The notes: a model not told the origin generated them from the sequence alone. Shown: positions 51,670 through 64,000, numbered from the stretch's first letter. The stretch: 64,000 nt of DNA from Apteryx mantelli (GCF_036417845.1 NC_089985.1:27362583-27426582); one strand, 5' to 3'. Translations and numbers: made by a program.

Positions 51670-54600
51670 CTGCACAGAGAAAATTAGAGTAATAATAAAG
51701 TAAGTGATTTCAGAATTATCAAAAAAAGTTTTTTAAATGTCATTTATGTGTTTTTAAAGGATTCTCTTGTGTCTCCTTTTCTTTATCTCAATATTACTCT
51801 TATTGCTATACTGGATGCTTAAGATATAACACTGAATGAGTTTTAATTTTTTTTTTTAATCCCAGCTCATACCAGTATGATGTTTCAACATGTTCTCTGA
51901 ACAATCTCTTCCATAATAAAAATTGATAGCTACATTTCTGAAGGCTGAAAGGCAATACTAGTGAGTTATCAGTACATAACAAACCTAAAGCAATTAAAGA
52001 TTTCTTAATCACTTCTGGAGAAAGAATAACTCAATAGACAGACTCATTTGAATCAGCATGCCATAAACAGTACAGTTCAGCTTTAACAGCAGAAGTAGTG
52101 GGCTGTAACTAACTAGACCATTTTAAAAAGTAGACCCCAAAACTTCAAGTCACCCACTACACACCTTCCAGGAAAATAATTACTATAACATCTTCCTACC
52201 CGGCAGTCATTCTGCTTGAGAGGCTCATAGCATGCCTGATTACCTCCAAACACAAGAGAAGCATAGCAGGTACGTGCTGTTTTAGTGCTTGAACATTTCA
52301 GGCTTTAACATCCTTTTTTGATAAAGCAGGTATGAAGATACAACTCATTCAAGCCAGTGGCAAGCACACAGTTTAATTGCTGATGAAACACTAGGCTTGG
52401 TTTAGGCCAAATCTTTTCTGACTGAGACTCACAACTGGTTTTTCCACTGACCCACGGAGGAAATGAACTGTTGGAACTGATGAGCTACACCCACAGCTAT
52501 TTAATTTTTTGGGGCGTTAGAGAGATAACACTAGTTAATACTACTGGAGATAATATTCTGTAATTTCCGTTCATCACCTTGAAATGTATATTGAGCAACA
52601 GTTGAAACAATGCAAGTGAGCAATGCAATTGAAATACTTATCATTAATTATTTCCAAATCTTCATTAGCATTCACAGTGTTTTATAGGCACATAAAAGCA
52701 CAGATCCTTGTGCTGGGGAACAAATAAGCTCATATCAAGTCTGCTTTTTATATCCTTCCTGATATAGAAATAAATGAAGCTAATTTTAGGATTAACTTTA
52801 GTGCATAAAGTGAGGTGGGTTTTTTTTTGCTCTTCGGCCCTTGAACTCTGACTTACTGAACAATGTATGCTCTTAAATTAAGCTACAGACAAAAACAAAA
52901 GAAAAGATGCCTAGCTTTCATCCAGCGGATGTTTTTTAAGTTTGTGTTTTGAATAAGATTAACTTTCAGTAGTTTGGAAAATAAACAACTATTATTTCAA
53001 AATCCTCTTTTAATTATATCCCAGTTATAACAATTTTTTACGAGTTTCATCAGTTTATGTTGTTGTTTCTATATGAATTTAGAGTGGAGTTTTTGAACAT
53101 CAGAATCTATTTCTAAAGAGCATGTGCAAAGATGTTCTTTTTAACCCTTTCTTGCTCACAGGTGAGAAACTTCTTCAGAGAGTGTCTTCTGTCCAGTCTA
53201 ATTCTTGGCTGTTTGAAAACAGCCCATGTAATTGTGAGGAACTTCTTGTGTAGCCAGCTACTGCGAAAACCTGTTCAAATCTTTGTATCTGTGCTGCAAG
53301 TGTTTGCCTGACATCTTGGGCAACTGCTGTAATTTCCTTTTGATTACAATGCAACCGGCCTGCTACCGCTTTCCCAACTTATGTTTGCCCAAAGCATCGC
53401 AATTGCTTGCAGCAGCGTCAGGCAACTGCTGCTCAACCGGGTCCCAGGCAAGAGGAGCTGCTGGGGGAAGGGGAACGAGGCAGGCGACGACCAGTTATTC
53501 CCATCATCCCCTAACACACTGCGCAGGTTAGTACATTTTAATCACTGAAATCAGTATTAGCAATACTGCTAACAGTACGCAGTCCTGTAGCGCTTAGGCT
53601 ACCTTTGCCTCAGGAGTGAAACAGCCCTGTAGGAACTCGTACCAAGTGCCGGAAGTTTAGCAGTGAGGTGACCATTTTCAGGACATATTTTGTGCTGAAC
53701 CCTGAGCTAAGATATTCTGCTGTCATTATGCAGCTTTAGGTACACCAATTTTAATGCTAGTCATTAAAACGAATTCTAAAGCATATCATCTATGTTGCAA
53801 ATATGACCCACATAGCTTAGCAGTAATACATACTTTTGAAACTTATTTAGGAAGACCTTCTAGGAAAATCACTTTAAACCACTTCTCTCACAAAACTAAA
53901 AGAATACAGAACATTTCTAAGAGATTTCCTCTTGTTTTACATATAAAAAATGGAGAACTCCATATATTTAAGAATGCACCATGGAACGTCAGGCAGCGCT
54001 GGAAGTCTTGGAAAGGAGAAAGTTGAAAAAACAAGACCCAACCGAACACACCACTTTAGGAATACATCTAGCATTTAAAAGGCAGATCATTTTGTTTTTA
54101 ATGACCTATTGGGGAACTTAATCTGCAAGGTCATTGTCCTGGGCTTTAAGCAGACACATGATAGCTGCCACCACCTGATGTTTCTCGTTCTGCAAGCCAT
54201 GGGTGATGGCATCTGCAGGCTCCCATACACTGTCTTTCACAGTGCTTTACAGATATAAGATAATGGCAGTGATTATTAATAAGCTGCAACTAAGAAGAAG
54301 AACAATCTCCGTTTAGGGGTTATTAACCTATCACTCCAAGCAGCATGGATGAGACTGTAAAAGGCTGAAGATATGTAATTTTTGTCCAATTCCAAAACAG
54401 CAGGTTTTACAATGTGAGATTCTATTTTGGACTTTTTGACTGGGCTTGTCATGCCAAGGAGAAAAATAAAACTTCTGCTGCCTTCTTTCCTTTCTTCTTC
54501 TTCTTCTTCTTCTTTTTTTTATTTTTAAGAATAAGTCTGTTTCATTGTCAGCTGCAGACAGTCTTTGTAAAATAAAAAATAAGAAAAGAATAACAGGAAG

Positions 54601-57600
54601 AAAATTCAAAGACAGAAGTAGAGGATAATTAATTTGCATTTGTTTCATGCATTACTTACCAGCTGATTTAAATAGTTATGCATACTATCTGTTTCTAAAA
54701 ATGAAGATGCCACTGGAGTAAAACTTAACACCTGTTTAACAGTGTGATGTCTATAAAAAAACATAACACAATTGCCCAGGACAGCAGGGAATAGTAACTT
54801 TGTTTCCCCAACTGACAGAGAAGAGTAGATTTAGAGAAGGCATTAATTTTGAAGCTATTTGGTATTGATTGCTAACAGGTTTCAACTCTAAGTAGGCATT
54901 AAATACTTAAGAAAAAATCTGATGTTAGATACTAAAATCTTATTGAAATGCCTAGATGATGCATCACTTCTGAAATTCTAATGGTTCCATTTTCATCTCC
55001 CTTTTCATTCATTTCATCTCTAGATGATTTTAGAAATTGGTTGCATTGATTTTTTAGTTAAACGTATGTTTTTATAGGTCAGACATTTAAATGCATTTGG
55101 ACATCTGAGAATACAGACGCCCACTTTCCTTTTCAAAACGTGTCACACACTGAGCTAGCACGCAAAGCAACAGGGATCAGAAACCTATGGCAGTCGGGAT
55201 CTCCCTGCCTTCTGCTGACTCCTGCTAATGTGCCTAACTGTTTTTATGCTTCAGTGCATAAGGGGAAGCCACTAAGACTTTCTTAATTACCTATAGTTTC
55301 CAGCTATTATTCTGGCCAGCATTCTATTGACCCTGCCAAATCCCATTTAGTTGAAAGCAAAATATTTACACAGCCATTTCTGAATTTATACCTGTAAATG
55401 GTAATAAATATGCTACAAAATTAGCAAAATAGCTATGATTAAGAAATGTGCTATCTGGTCCCCATTATGCTGTCTTTATTTGTACAGCCACTCTTTAATC
55501 AATCTGTAGGATAGCAGATTCGAGATAACAGCAAAGAGCTGATTTACTTAACAATTTGCTGCATGACTTCATCGTAGATTCTTGGGAGTTGCAAAGATTT
55601 ATCTGCACTAGCTTTCTACTATTTTAAGCCATCGGTGATGGTACTCTCAAGGGTTTTGCTCTGTCCACACGCACAACATCCATATTTTCCTGCAGTGATC
55701 CAATAAAACTTAATGATGGGTATCATGGTACAAAAGGGGAGACTGAACTCCAGTTTGAACAGCTTTTCACAGTTAGTGTAAATTGGAATAAGTACAGATG
55801 AAATCTTTCCCTAATGCACTAAAACATAACAAAAGGGTTTATCTTCTTTTTGTTACCAAGGAAACCTTACAATGTAATAACTCATTCACTTTTTAGGAAG
55901 AAAATTCCCTTCAGTCTTCCTGAGTTTTTTAATTTAAAATTCCTTTAAAAATTCCTTTTGCCAACTAGGATTCTTCGGGTCCCCTGAATACCCCTTTAGA
56001 AAGAATGTATGGGACATACCCATTAAACTTACCAAGCATATATAAAAAAAAATGTTTTGAATTTTTAATAGCTGCTGTTTGCAGGACCTGATACATTTTA
56101 TTACTAATTTAAGGTTTTTAATTTTAAATATAATTTTTTCATTTAACCTTAGAAAATGTGCTGTTCTGTAACATTTAAGCGGTATTTGTCAGCCATATCT
56201 CCGAATATCATTTATAGATCTATGTAGTGTAATATATACAGTACTCTGTTCCATGAGAACAGAGAAGAAAAAACAACAGATAACGAATGAAGTCAAGGCG
56301 GAGCATTCCTGAGGGCAGAAAGAGCCAGCAAACCCAATTTCTAGGGTAAAAGGGTAGCTTGGCTGCAGCGTCCTTAGTTTTAGAAATCTGAAGCATTTTC
56401 TGAAGATTAAGAATATAAGGATATGGGGAGCCTGTAACATACACAGCTGCAATAGGGGGAGATAGTTTAGGTTTGCAGCAAATGCAAGGTCAACATTAGG
56501 TTAATTACAGTGGTATTTCAGAGGTTTCAATGGGCACATTTAAAACTGAAAGAAAAAACAGAAAGAAAAAAGGCAGATTTGGAGTCACAAATGAATCCAG
56601 TATTTTGGCCTTGGGAGCAAAGTAAGAGTTCGAGGTCAACAGCGTGACTCAAAGGTGACAAAGAAGTCTTTCTATAAGGGAAGACAACTTGTTTTTGAAG
56701 CACTTGATAGTAAGAAGTTACGGCGTAGACAAGCACTGGTAGCCAAGACAGATAGATGGGAAAAAAATAAATCAGCGAGTGTCTATATATCATTATTGCT
56801 CCCACAGCAACAGAAGGAACACAGACAGCTGAGTTTTCCACGATGGCCCCAAGTTATCCATTCGAACAGGAAAGGCCAGGACTTCCAATTTTGAGGCACT
56901 GACCTTGTGACACCATTAAATACTGGATATTAAAGTACCATCACAAAAGACAGCAAAAAAGAAGGTTCTCGTGCTAGCAGACATAAAAAATGTTATCCTA
57001 ACACCTATGTCTTTGAGTAGATGGTTAAGAAATCTGAGTCGACCCGACAGATCAGAACAAAAGAAACACAAAAATATCCTTCATCAAATATATGTATGAG
57101 CAGAAAATTTGATCTAACTCCACATGAGATAAAAAAATCAAAATGTGTATTTCATATGCAGAACCTTATACTGCACAACAATGCAAGGATTGATCTTCAA
57201 TTTATATAGATTTTATTTTGAAACAAAGAGGAACTGAACATATAATACAAATAAAATACAGAGTCAGGAAATGTACAGAATCTCTTTATGGTTTTATAGT
57301 AGTACATCTCAAGGACAATCATATTAGATAATTTTTTCTTTAATTTGGTATATCTTTAACTACAGGCAATTGGCTTAGGCTGAAGAGGAAATGAATTAAA
57401 ACATATTCTTAGATCTGCCATATACAAATCCACACAAAATTAAACTACTGGGTATTGGCTTTATGAAGGAAAAAATACTTCTTCTGAATATATGCATCAC
57501 ACGTATATTCAAATAAACGTAATGTCTTTCTATAGCCTCTATAGTTAAAAAGGGTCAGGAGCAAAATGTATTTATTGAGCCCATAATGCATGTAGAACTA

Positions 57601-59469
57601 AAAGCCACAAAGCACTCAACAAAATATTCTTTCTGCATCTTCATGGGTGAACGGGTGAAGCGCTTAGATGAGAGGCGAGCACCCCGCACTGTGCCCCGGA
57701 CCCGGCTCGTCCAGCTCCGGCTGCACTCAGCTGCCTCACGTGCCGCCTTCTGCACATGGAAACCCAGGAGCAGCAAGGGGGGCTGGTGGATGCCCAAATC
57801 TCTTTCTGGCCCCAGGTGGGATGTGGCCATGATGTGTACTGTAACTCAGTACCTTACAGACTCTCTCATAATAAAAACATTAGGAAAGGTCTTGGGGTCT
57901 ATTAAAGCCAAGGAAGGACCCTACAAAGCCCTTTTGTACCTTGTTTAACAATTTTTGCCCCAATGAAGTGACTTAAAGATTAGCTTTTGCCACATTTATG
58001 ATGTATGCTTTTATTAACGTGATACCAACCTGGAACAAACTCTAGGGCAGTTGTCTGAATGGCAACAGCTACTTAGAACCTGCACCTCCATCTTCTCCTC
58101 CTACTTCTAAAGCTTTGGAGAATTTGCATCATCACCTCAGTTAACCCAGACGACAAGTGACATGCATGAGAATGCACGAAAATGAAAACAATAAAGTTTT
58201 TCTCTAATTACATAGGTGGGTACATCTACGCTAAGAGCAGTCCCAAAGCCTCCCTCGGGAAGGGGCTCGCTTCCTATGCAGCCAGCAGATCTTGCTGGAA
58301 GACTGGCCAGGTGGCCCTCGAGACCATACTTGGATCTGCAACACTGCAAGCTTCCTAGTGTATCCTCACCTGGCTCTGGAGAGCACTAATATATTAGCTT
58401 AAAACTGTCTTGTTCTGGTATATTGTATAGACTTGCATGTCTAGCAACAGCTATACCAGAATGTATTGATGTAACTGCGTATACACTGCATAGTTTGTAC
58501 TGCTGTGCACGAACCAGCTTAGCTGAAGCAGGATAGCTACCTTTCATGTTAAGAAGCCATTATTACTACCTTTTGGAAGTAGAAAAAGGTCTGTTAAACA
58601 TGTATACCAATTAGAAGAGAGAAGTGAAGTATTACCTTCATTACTAAAGCAGCTAATCAAAATTCTATTCTTTTTTGCATGCATCTTCCTCTGTCACAGA
58701 GTATTTCTCTTAAAATTTACTTTCTCCCTTAGGTGCTAATATCTGGCTGTGCCTATTCATGTCATTCTTTTAGGGATATCTGAGTCCTAAATGCCTGCTT
58801 TTTTCTGTTCACTTTTGGCAGTTAGTGTCTTGCCTTCTAGGTAGTTGTTCTAACTTCAAATCAAATGAATTGCAACTGTAATGGACTTACCAAGAAAACT
58901 GCTACAAAGATGCGAGATAATCTTGTCTAACCAGACATTAGAAACTGTGAAAATAAGGCTGCAAAAAAATATTTATCCTTGGTATTGCACATTAACCCCA
59001 TACACCTCCTCTGGGACTTCCCAGCACACGTCACTCTCAGCTGCTGGCGCCATGAAGTTAAAAGGTCTGCACATGTGTTGTAATCAATTTAAAAGGCAGG
59101 TAACATGGAACAAACACAAACATGTTTCCGGCTCAGCGTGAATGAACTAAAACTTACTTCAGCTACAGAAAGTTAAACTGACTGCTAGTGTAAAGTAAAT
59201 AATGCCCCAGCTCATTCTCAGACACAGACATATTATATTCCTGTATAAGAAAAGGAAAAAAATCCAAGCCTGTAAACCAAATAATTCTCTTTCTTCACAG
59301 GTTCTGTTAATTTGCCTTGCACCAGCGTAACTCCGCGCTGCCCAGCATCATGCTGAGAAACCCTCCTGGCCCTTCTGCCAAAAGCTAAGTCTAAGACCCG
59401 AGACATCTTAGCACAGCAATCTGAGTGGAAGTACACAGAGATTACGAATGAGAAAACCCAACATCTTAC
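51670..59469 (-). other. ADGRL2: Intron of 7.8 kb between the OLF and Ser/Thr/Pro exons
   Basis: Mostly AT-rich sequence without a supported exon. It contains a (TTC)n tract at 54492-54512, a GC-richer patch at about 57640-57840 and another at about 53390-53530. No transposon family was identified with confidence. Confidence 0.7.
54492..54512. repeat. (TTC)7 microsatellite
   Basis: Seven TTC units on the + strand (GAA in the transcript) followed by poly-T; located in the 7.8-kb intron. Confidence 0.9.
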
Positions 59470-60270
59470 CTTGGGCAGGATCAGGTGGGCCAAACTCCAA
59501 AGAATACCGTAGAATGAAATTGTTATTCCACACATACAGCTGGTTGTCTCGGGGGTTGTAATCCACTGCGGCAATGTACTGATACTGGTTGGGGAAGGGA
59601 AGGTCGATGTGCTCGCCCCTGCTCAGCCTGGTGTTGTAGATGTAGTCGATGGCGTTCCTGCCTGTTTCGCTTTCGTTGTCTTGATACACCGACCGGACGA
59701 CGTAGAGGACTCCGCATATCATAAAAGCATTCGACGCTGCCCGTTTGTCGTACGTGGTTTCCCACGTGGCTTCAAAGCGAAGGGTGTAGGGATTCAGCTG
59801 GCTAATGACGATCATCCCGTTGTTTTGCTCCGTGGCATAAATCACCCACAAGCCATTTTCATCAACGGCCAAGTCAATGTCAGTCTTTCCTCCCCATCGG
59901 TACGGAGAAGTGTCGTGGTAATTAGCGTAATTGATAATGGCCTCTCCGCTCTTAATTCTAGTCCTCAAGTCAAATTTTACTATGTTCCTAGTTCGTTCTT
60001 TGTTAAAAAAGACAGCACCGTCATACACTACAAATCCAGTACCATCCACTCGATTTGGAAGTTTATATGTTGTCTGCTGGCGTCCGTTTTGGAAGTCCTC
60101 TAAAGAAGCATATTCTATCAAAGTATCGGTGCGGTACGGAGTCCACGGCATGAAGTATATTTTATCTGCAGCCTGGAGAGGATCTTTGCACCAAGCACCT
60201 GCTTTTTGTTCAGCTTCATATAAATACGGTGAGTCCACAATTGCTTTCAACGTCCCCGGGCAAACAAAAA
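59470..60270 (-). CDS. ADGRL2: ADGRL2 exon: olfactomedin-like domain
   Basis: This 801-base exon encodes about 267 residues, from [14 protein letters not shown] to FGPPDPAQ, covering essentially the whole olfactomedin domain in one exon. The family's five-bladed propeller binds FLRT proteins. Visible hallmarks are [19 protein letters not shown], the calcium-site segment [35 protein letters not shown] and [16 protein letters not shown]. One Cys near the start (VFVCPG) and the one in FMICGVLY are positioned to pair as in the family. The acceptor is CTGTTAG and the donor is CAAG|GTAAGA. It starts with the last two bases of a Val codon and ends with the first base of another. One difference from the mammalian form is SPYLYEAEQ in place of SPCIYEAEQ. 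Confidence 0.98.
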
Positions 60271-61202
60271 CTAACAGTCACAGAGAGAAGTAAGACAAGA
60301 ATTACGTCAAATTACAACTGTCTCATAATCAAAAGAAAGAAAAAGAAAAAAAAAGCTAGGTAAATCATAATGACTGTGTCAGGAAGAAAAAAAATCAATT
60401 TAATTGGCACTGGATTATACCTTATTTTATAATTAATGCAGTTATCACCCTTTATCATCCACTTTTCTTAAAGTTACCATGTTCTTGCTGTACCAGTATG
60501 GGAAGTGGATGGGAACATTTTTCACTAGTACAGACCAAGGCTCAATGGCATACACAGACAGCTGAAAATGTAGAGCTACTCTTGCATTTTCATCTTAAGA
60601 CTTTTAATGAATACGCAATAACGCTCCAGAGCTTTTAACTGGTGTGCAGCAGTGCGCTAGGTCATTTCAGTCCGAAAAAAAATCACTTCGACTTGTTTAG
60701 AACTTTAAGAAGTGGGGAGGCTGAAAAAGGAGGTGCCTCGCTTAAAAATAAAGAAACAAAACAAATCATCAGGTATATAGAGAAAGCAATTAGGAGCCGA
60801 GAAAACAAAACACAACCAAAGCAATGAATGAAACAGACCAGGAAACCCTGTAACCATGGCATGCTATGGAGAGGGTTCTGGAAGCCAGGCAAGATGACAC
60901 TTTATTAACGAGAATTTACCCAAGGGTGAGAGAAAGAGAGGGAAAGAAAGACAAAGAGAGAGGGAGAGAAAAAAGCAAGGGAGTCATCCCTCCAGCCCAA
61001 GTATTTCAGACACTATCCCCCGCCACCTACTTTAAGCAGCCAAGTCACTTTATTGCAAACAGTCGACTTCTTTATGAGGTGTATTTATGAGATCCTGCTG
61101 ATTATCGTAATATAAGAGTGTTGTGGGGAAGGGAAGGGAAGAGGTTAACATCCATAAGGCACATAACAAGGAGCTGGGGTTTGGACTGTATACGTTATTT
61201 AC
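60271..61202 (-). other. ADGRL2: Intron between the microexon and the olfactomedin exon
   Basis: This intron of 932 bases holds a purine-rich tract at 60926-60980 on the + strand, which is a long CU-rich tract in the transcript about 220-280 nt downstream of the microexon. Nothing else was recognised. Confidence 0.75.
60926..60980 (-). promoter_or_regulatory. ADGRL2: CU-rich intronic tract downstream of the microexon
   Basis: On the transcript strand it reads as a long run with CUCUCU and UCUUU motifs, typical polypyrimidine-tract-binding sites, 223-277 nt after the microexon. Role inferred from its position only. Confidence 0.4.
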
Positions 61203-61217
61203 CTTTTTGCTCCACTT
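61203..61217 (-). CDS. ADGRL2: 15-nt microexon (splice site A), encodes KVEQK
   Basis: On the minus strand, AAGTGGAGCAAAAAG is flanked by AAAATAG and GTAAATAA, a proper acceptor and donor. The exon enters in phase 1 and leaves in phase 1, so A|AA GTG GAG CAA AAA G|TT adds K-V-E-Q-K between the lectin and olfactomedin domains. When it is skipped the junction should read A|TT, giving Ile-Phe. The same five-residue insert is known in mammalian latrophilins as splice site A, reported to alter teneurin binding. A long pyrimidine tract (61231-61271) and a UGCUU element lie just upstream. Inclusion cannot be judged from DNA alone. Confidence 0.9.
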
Positions 61218-64000
61218 CTATTTTAAGCATCGGAAGAAAAATAAAAAAGTGCAAGGAAAAAAGAAAGAAGATTAACATAAATTGACTATTAATCTAAAGA
61301 TTAAATTAGTAACAGACGCTAAATATAGGGAGAATAAGAACTGCACTATATTGGATAAAGAGAAACAGACAACAGGAAAACCTAGCAGGAGAGAGATTCT
61401 CAGGTTACATAAGTGAACATGGATCAATCATTTTAGTAGATTAAGGAGGCAATACAGATATGTTGGCATGTAGTTTCACTTAGTGAACCTGAATAAATAA
61501 TGAATGACTTTACTAATGCATGGTATATATACTCTTCTTCTTCTCAAACCCAAAGCATTATGCTGTCAGGTTGATTTTTAAAATGGCACATTAATATAGT
61601 ATGTATGTGCTAACACACATATACATAGTATATTAATTAGATAATTATAAATCCGAAATACAGTATATTAATTATACAGGTATGTATGTGTGCTTTGGAA
61701 ACCTTCCCCCCATCTCTTCCCCAGTCATTCCTCTGCTCTTCTTTCTTGTAAAGAAAGCAGTTTGCATCCTTTAGCTCTCCTTAGGTTTTATTTTATTTGT
61801 TTTCTTGAATGTTAATCTTGAGAATTTTGTCACTTCTTAGTCTATAACTGCAAAATCAGACTAGAAGGAACAAGCAAAAACATCTAGGAAGAGGAAGCAA
61901 AAGCACAGTAAGCAAGAAGAAAAGAGAGGAAAAAATTAACATTTAGTTCTTTTAGATATTCTCCAGCATCACCGATTAAGCCCGAAACAGCAAGCTAGTA
62001 TGCAAGGACAGTCATACTAAGTGTTCAAAACAAATACCCATCCCACCACCATGCATGGAAAATCATGAAGCAAACCCGATTAGCAAAGTTATATTACTAT
62101 AGCAATTTTTCCCCAAGGAAGTTTTAAGGAACAAATTACAGGATGAGTTATAGCTGAAGTCTAGCTAGTAAATAGCTTTCCAATAATTATTTGCAATAAA
62201 ACCTATTTCACATACTCAGTAGCCTTTGAAGTATGTTCCCTTAGTTTCATAAAATGACCTGGAAAATGACAGTTGTACCAATCTTTATAACAGTATCTGC
62301 TGATACCAAGGAAGTGTATCAAAACTATCTGCACAGCTATTACATCTTCAGTATTACGGTATTATCCAGAAAAATGTATTTGTATGTTCCATAAGAAGTT
62401 TTGGATTTTCAGTTTCATTTAACAAAATTACATATGATTTTGTGAGAATGGTATTGGCTGATCTAATCTAGTGTTTCTTTAGGAAACAACTCCAAAACTC
62501 TTAAGGGGGGGGAAGGGGGAAGAGAGGCGCTTAATATTGTCAAAATGAGCAGTAGTTTTCCTAGCCTTTGTTCATTTATATATCTTCAGGAAACATTCTT
62601 GTTTTTTTGCAATTTGTAATTCTTGAGTTATCCGAGTAAACAGAAGATGCAGTCTTAGGTGGATTCCTAGGTTTTCACAATTCAGCGTTAATGACTTTCA
62701 GATGATTCTGTCTGTGAACTATTATGCATGAGCTTATTCCTCGCCAAAGAGCAATATTGATATCATACCTGCTTCGAATCAGGAATAGGACAGTGGGAAA
62801 AAGACAGGGATAACAAAAATCATTAGTGGCATGTCTGCTCTGAGTGCATTTGTGTAAAGCTGCACAGTTTTCAGGGACAGATGGGCTTATTGAAATAAAC
62901 AAATGCTGCAAAGTCCAATCAATACAGAGAGAGAGAATGAAACACTTTAAAACGTTTTCTATTGAATTCCTGAGTCCAAAAAGGGCTTAAAATAAAAATG
63001 CACTGATGTATAAAATGGTACTTTTGATGTGCTTATTAATAAAAGGGCTGACTTTTCTTACTCAGTCAAAGTGCCAGCGTACACTGTGCAGCATAATTGA
63101 GAGAAATGTCAAGTATGGTTCTCTCAATTTCTTTGTAATTTAATCAATAACATTCTAATTTTAGGACAAAGCAATGCCTATTAAATTTGTTTAGAATTGT
63201 AGTTTTGTTGGAGATCCAACTGAGTATCTCAACAGATTTTTTTTCAACTAAAGAAGATTAGAAAAACATCAGCAATAGGTCTACACTCTAAGATGCAAAC
63301 ACAGGAAGCTTTTTATTAAGCATTTTGTTATGAGGGCAATGAATACAGAACCCAGAGGAAGCTCAATCAATACGCGTGATCATCAAGGCAGCTATGCATT
63401 TCTGGAGGCCAGCAAGACATAGAGAAGATCATAAACTGCATTTTGTACAAGGGTGACACACCAGCTCCAATGCATAAAAGCTCCCAACTTTTATCACAAA
63501 ATCTGGTACTAGAGCTATTTGTAGTCTCCCATGGACTGAAAGGTGTCGCAGTGAGACACAGTAATTTTGCAGTCCTGCCATAACCAAAGATGAAGTTCAG
63601 AAAAATAAGAACTATAACCGAACTTTGGTTTCTAGTTTCAAAGTCTTGTGAGCACTAAACACCTCCCTTCCTAGACCCACGAAAGCCCATCCTGCCTTCC
63701 TAACCAGTCTCTCATGCCGGAACAGCTGCTGTTTGCAACCCTAAAGATTTCAGCCCTTTCCACATGCCCGGCAATGGAGCACTGGCACATGTACGGGAGA
63801 AAACACTGGACTTGATAACTGGAACTGATCAGGCAGCAACCAAGAGACTTGGAAAAATGCGAGGATAGGCTTTGGGGGACAGGGAGAAAACACAGCCAAC
63901 AACCAAAGGGCTGCTGAGGCACAGTGTGGTTTGAAATCAAACTTCAAAGCTCATCTTTTATAACTGGCAACTTTTTTGATGATTGCTGGTAACGACAGAA
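61218..64000 (-). other. ADGRL2: Intron upstream of the splice-site-A microexon (continues beyond the window)
   Basis: I looked on the minus strand for the exon encoding the end of the lectin domain (expected to end near YLEVQYECVPY) and did not find it. The sequence is AT-rich and unremarkable. A pyrimidine-rich tract on the transcript strand (61231-61271) immediately precedes the microexon. No repeat family was recognised. Confidence 0.7.

Larger units (their letters stand above)
14590..64000 (-). other. ADGRL2: ADGRL2 gene (latrophilin-2), 3' four-fifths of the coding region
   Basis: Adhesion G-protein-coupled receptor of neuronal and endothelial membranes. The family binds teneurins and FLRTs through its lectin and olfactomedin domains and acts at synapses. 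Seventeen core coding exons were followed by eye from 60270 to 15699 on the minus strand. All have AG/GT boundaries and consistent phase, and encode about 1,313 residues; human ADGRL2 is about 1,460, so only the first roughly 140 residues (signal peptide and RBL lectin) are missing and must lie beyond 64000. The paralogue was chosen from the tail, which contains [14 protein letters not shown] and [15 protein letters not shown] as in mammalian ADGRL2. ADGRL3 and ADGRL1 have different residues there. Four alternative exons lie in the introns and are listed separately. No frameshift or internal stop was found in the core reading frame, so the gene looks intact. Confidence 0.97.

Noticed and set aside
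53154-53531. Possible + strand exon between CTCACAG and GCGCAG|GTTAGT
   Set aside because: The reading frame is Cys-rich without similarity and the donor is mediocre; splice-like motifs alone are too common.
54331-54648. 105-codon minus-strand frame with a run of Arg and Lys
   Set aside because: The basic run is simply the translated (GAA/TTC) microsatellite.
59609-60103. 164-codon + strand open frame
   Set aside because: It lies fully antisense to the olfactomedin exon, whose minus-strand reading is unambiguous; its openness is a by-product of the conserved exon.
61300-64000. Searched for the lectin-domain exons of ADGRL2
   Set aside because: No segment encoding CNNRTQC, YLEVQYECVPY or similar was seen on the minus strand; these exons are taken to lie outside the window.
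1-64000. CRISPR arrays, bacterial operons, tRNA or rRNA genes
   Set aside because: No regular spaced repeats, ribosome-binding sites or recognisable structural RNA; the window is vertebrate genomic DNA.

Overview
The window is vertebrate genomic DNA, most likely avian. The signs are AT-rich introns with low repeat density, CR1-family LINE remnants as the only recognisable transposons, and a coding sequence very close to mammalian ADGRL2. The exact species cannot be told from the sequence.

One gene dominates: ADGRL2 (latrophilin-2, an adhesion GPCR), on the minus strand. I traced 17 constitutive or core coding exons from 60270 down to the stop codon at 15699, plus four small alternative exons. 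Every exon has AG/GT boundaries and every junction keeps reading phase. Together the core exons encode about 1,313 residues. The signal peptide and the galactose-lectin (RBL) domain are absent, so their exons must lie upstream, beyond position 64000. In transcript order the window gives: splice-site-A microexon (61203-61217), olfactomedin domain (59470-60270), Ser/Thr/Pro linker and hormone-receptor motif (51373-51669, 50730-50833), GAIN domain with GPS cleavage site (49885 down to 41555), seven-helix domain (40548 down to 26935), then a cytoplasmic tail ending in the PDZ ligand VTSL (23201 down to 15699), and a 3' UTR of about 1.1 kb.

The most interesting content is the alternative-exon programme inside the introns. 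There is a 15-nt ectodomain microexon, a pair of tandem 45-nt and 27-nt exons for the third intracellular loop, a 129-nt tail cassette, and a 52-nt cassette that shifts the frame. The 52-nt exon makes the terminal exon dual-coding: the shifted frame stays open for 19 codons and stops at 16393-16395, removing about 230 residues including the PDZ ligand. Four of these exons (15, 27, 129 and 52 nt) have a UGCUU element 4-13 nt upstream of the 3' splice site. No other exon here has it that close, which suggests shared neural splicing control.

Positions 1 to about 14590 lie downstream of the gene and look intergenic. This stretch holds a strong CpG island (about 8341-9330) containing a perfect consensus 5' splice site at 9207, a smaller CpG-rich patch (about 7320-7510), a decayed CR1 LINE (about 9640-10585) and simple repeats. 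No second protein-coding gene, structural RNA gene or CRISPR array was found.
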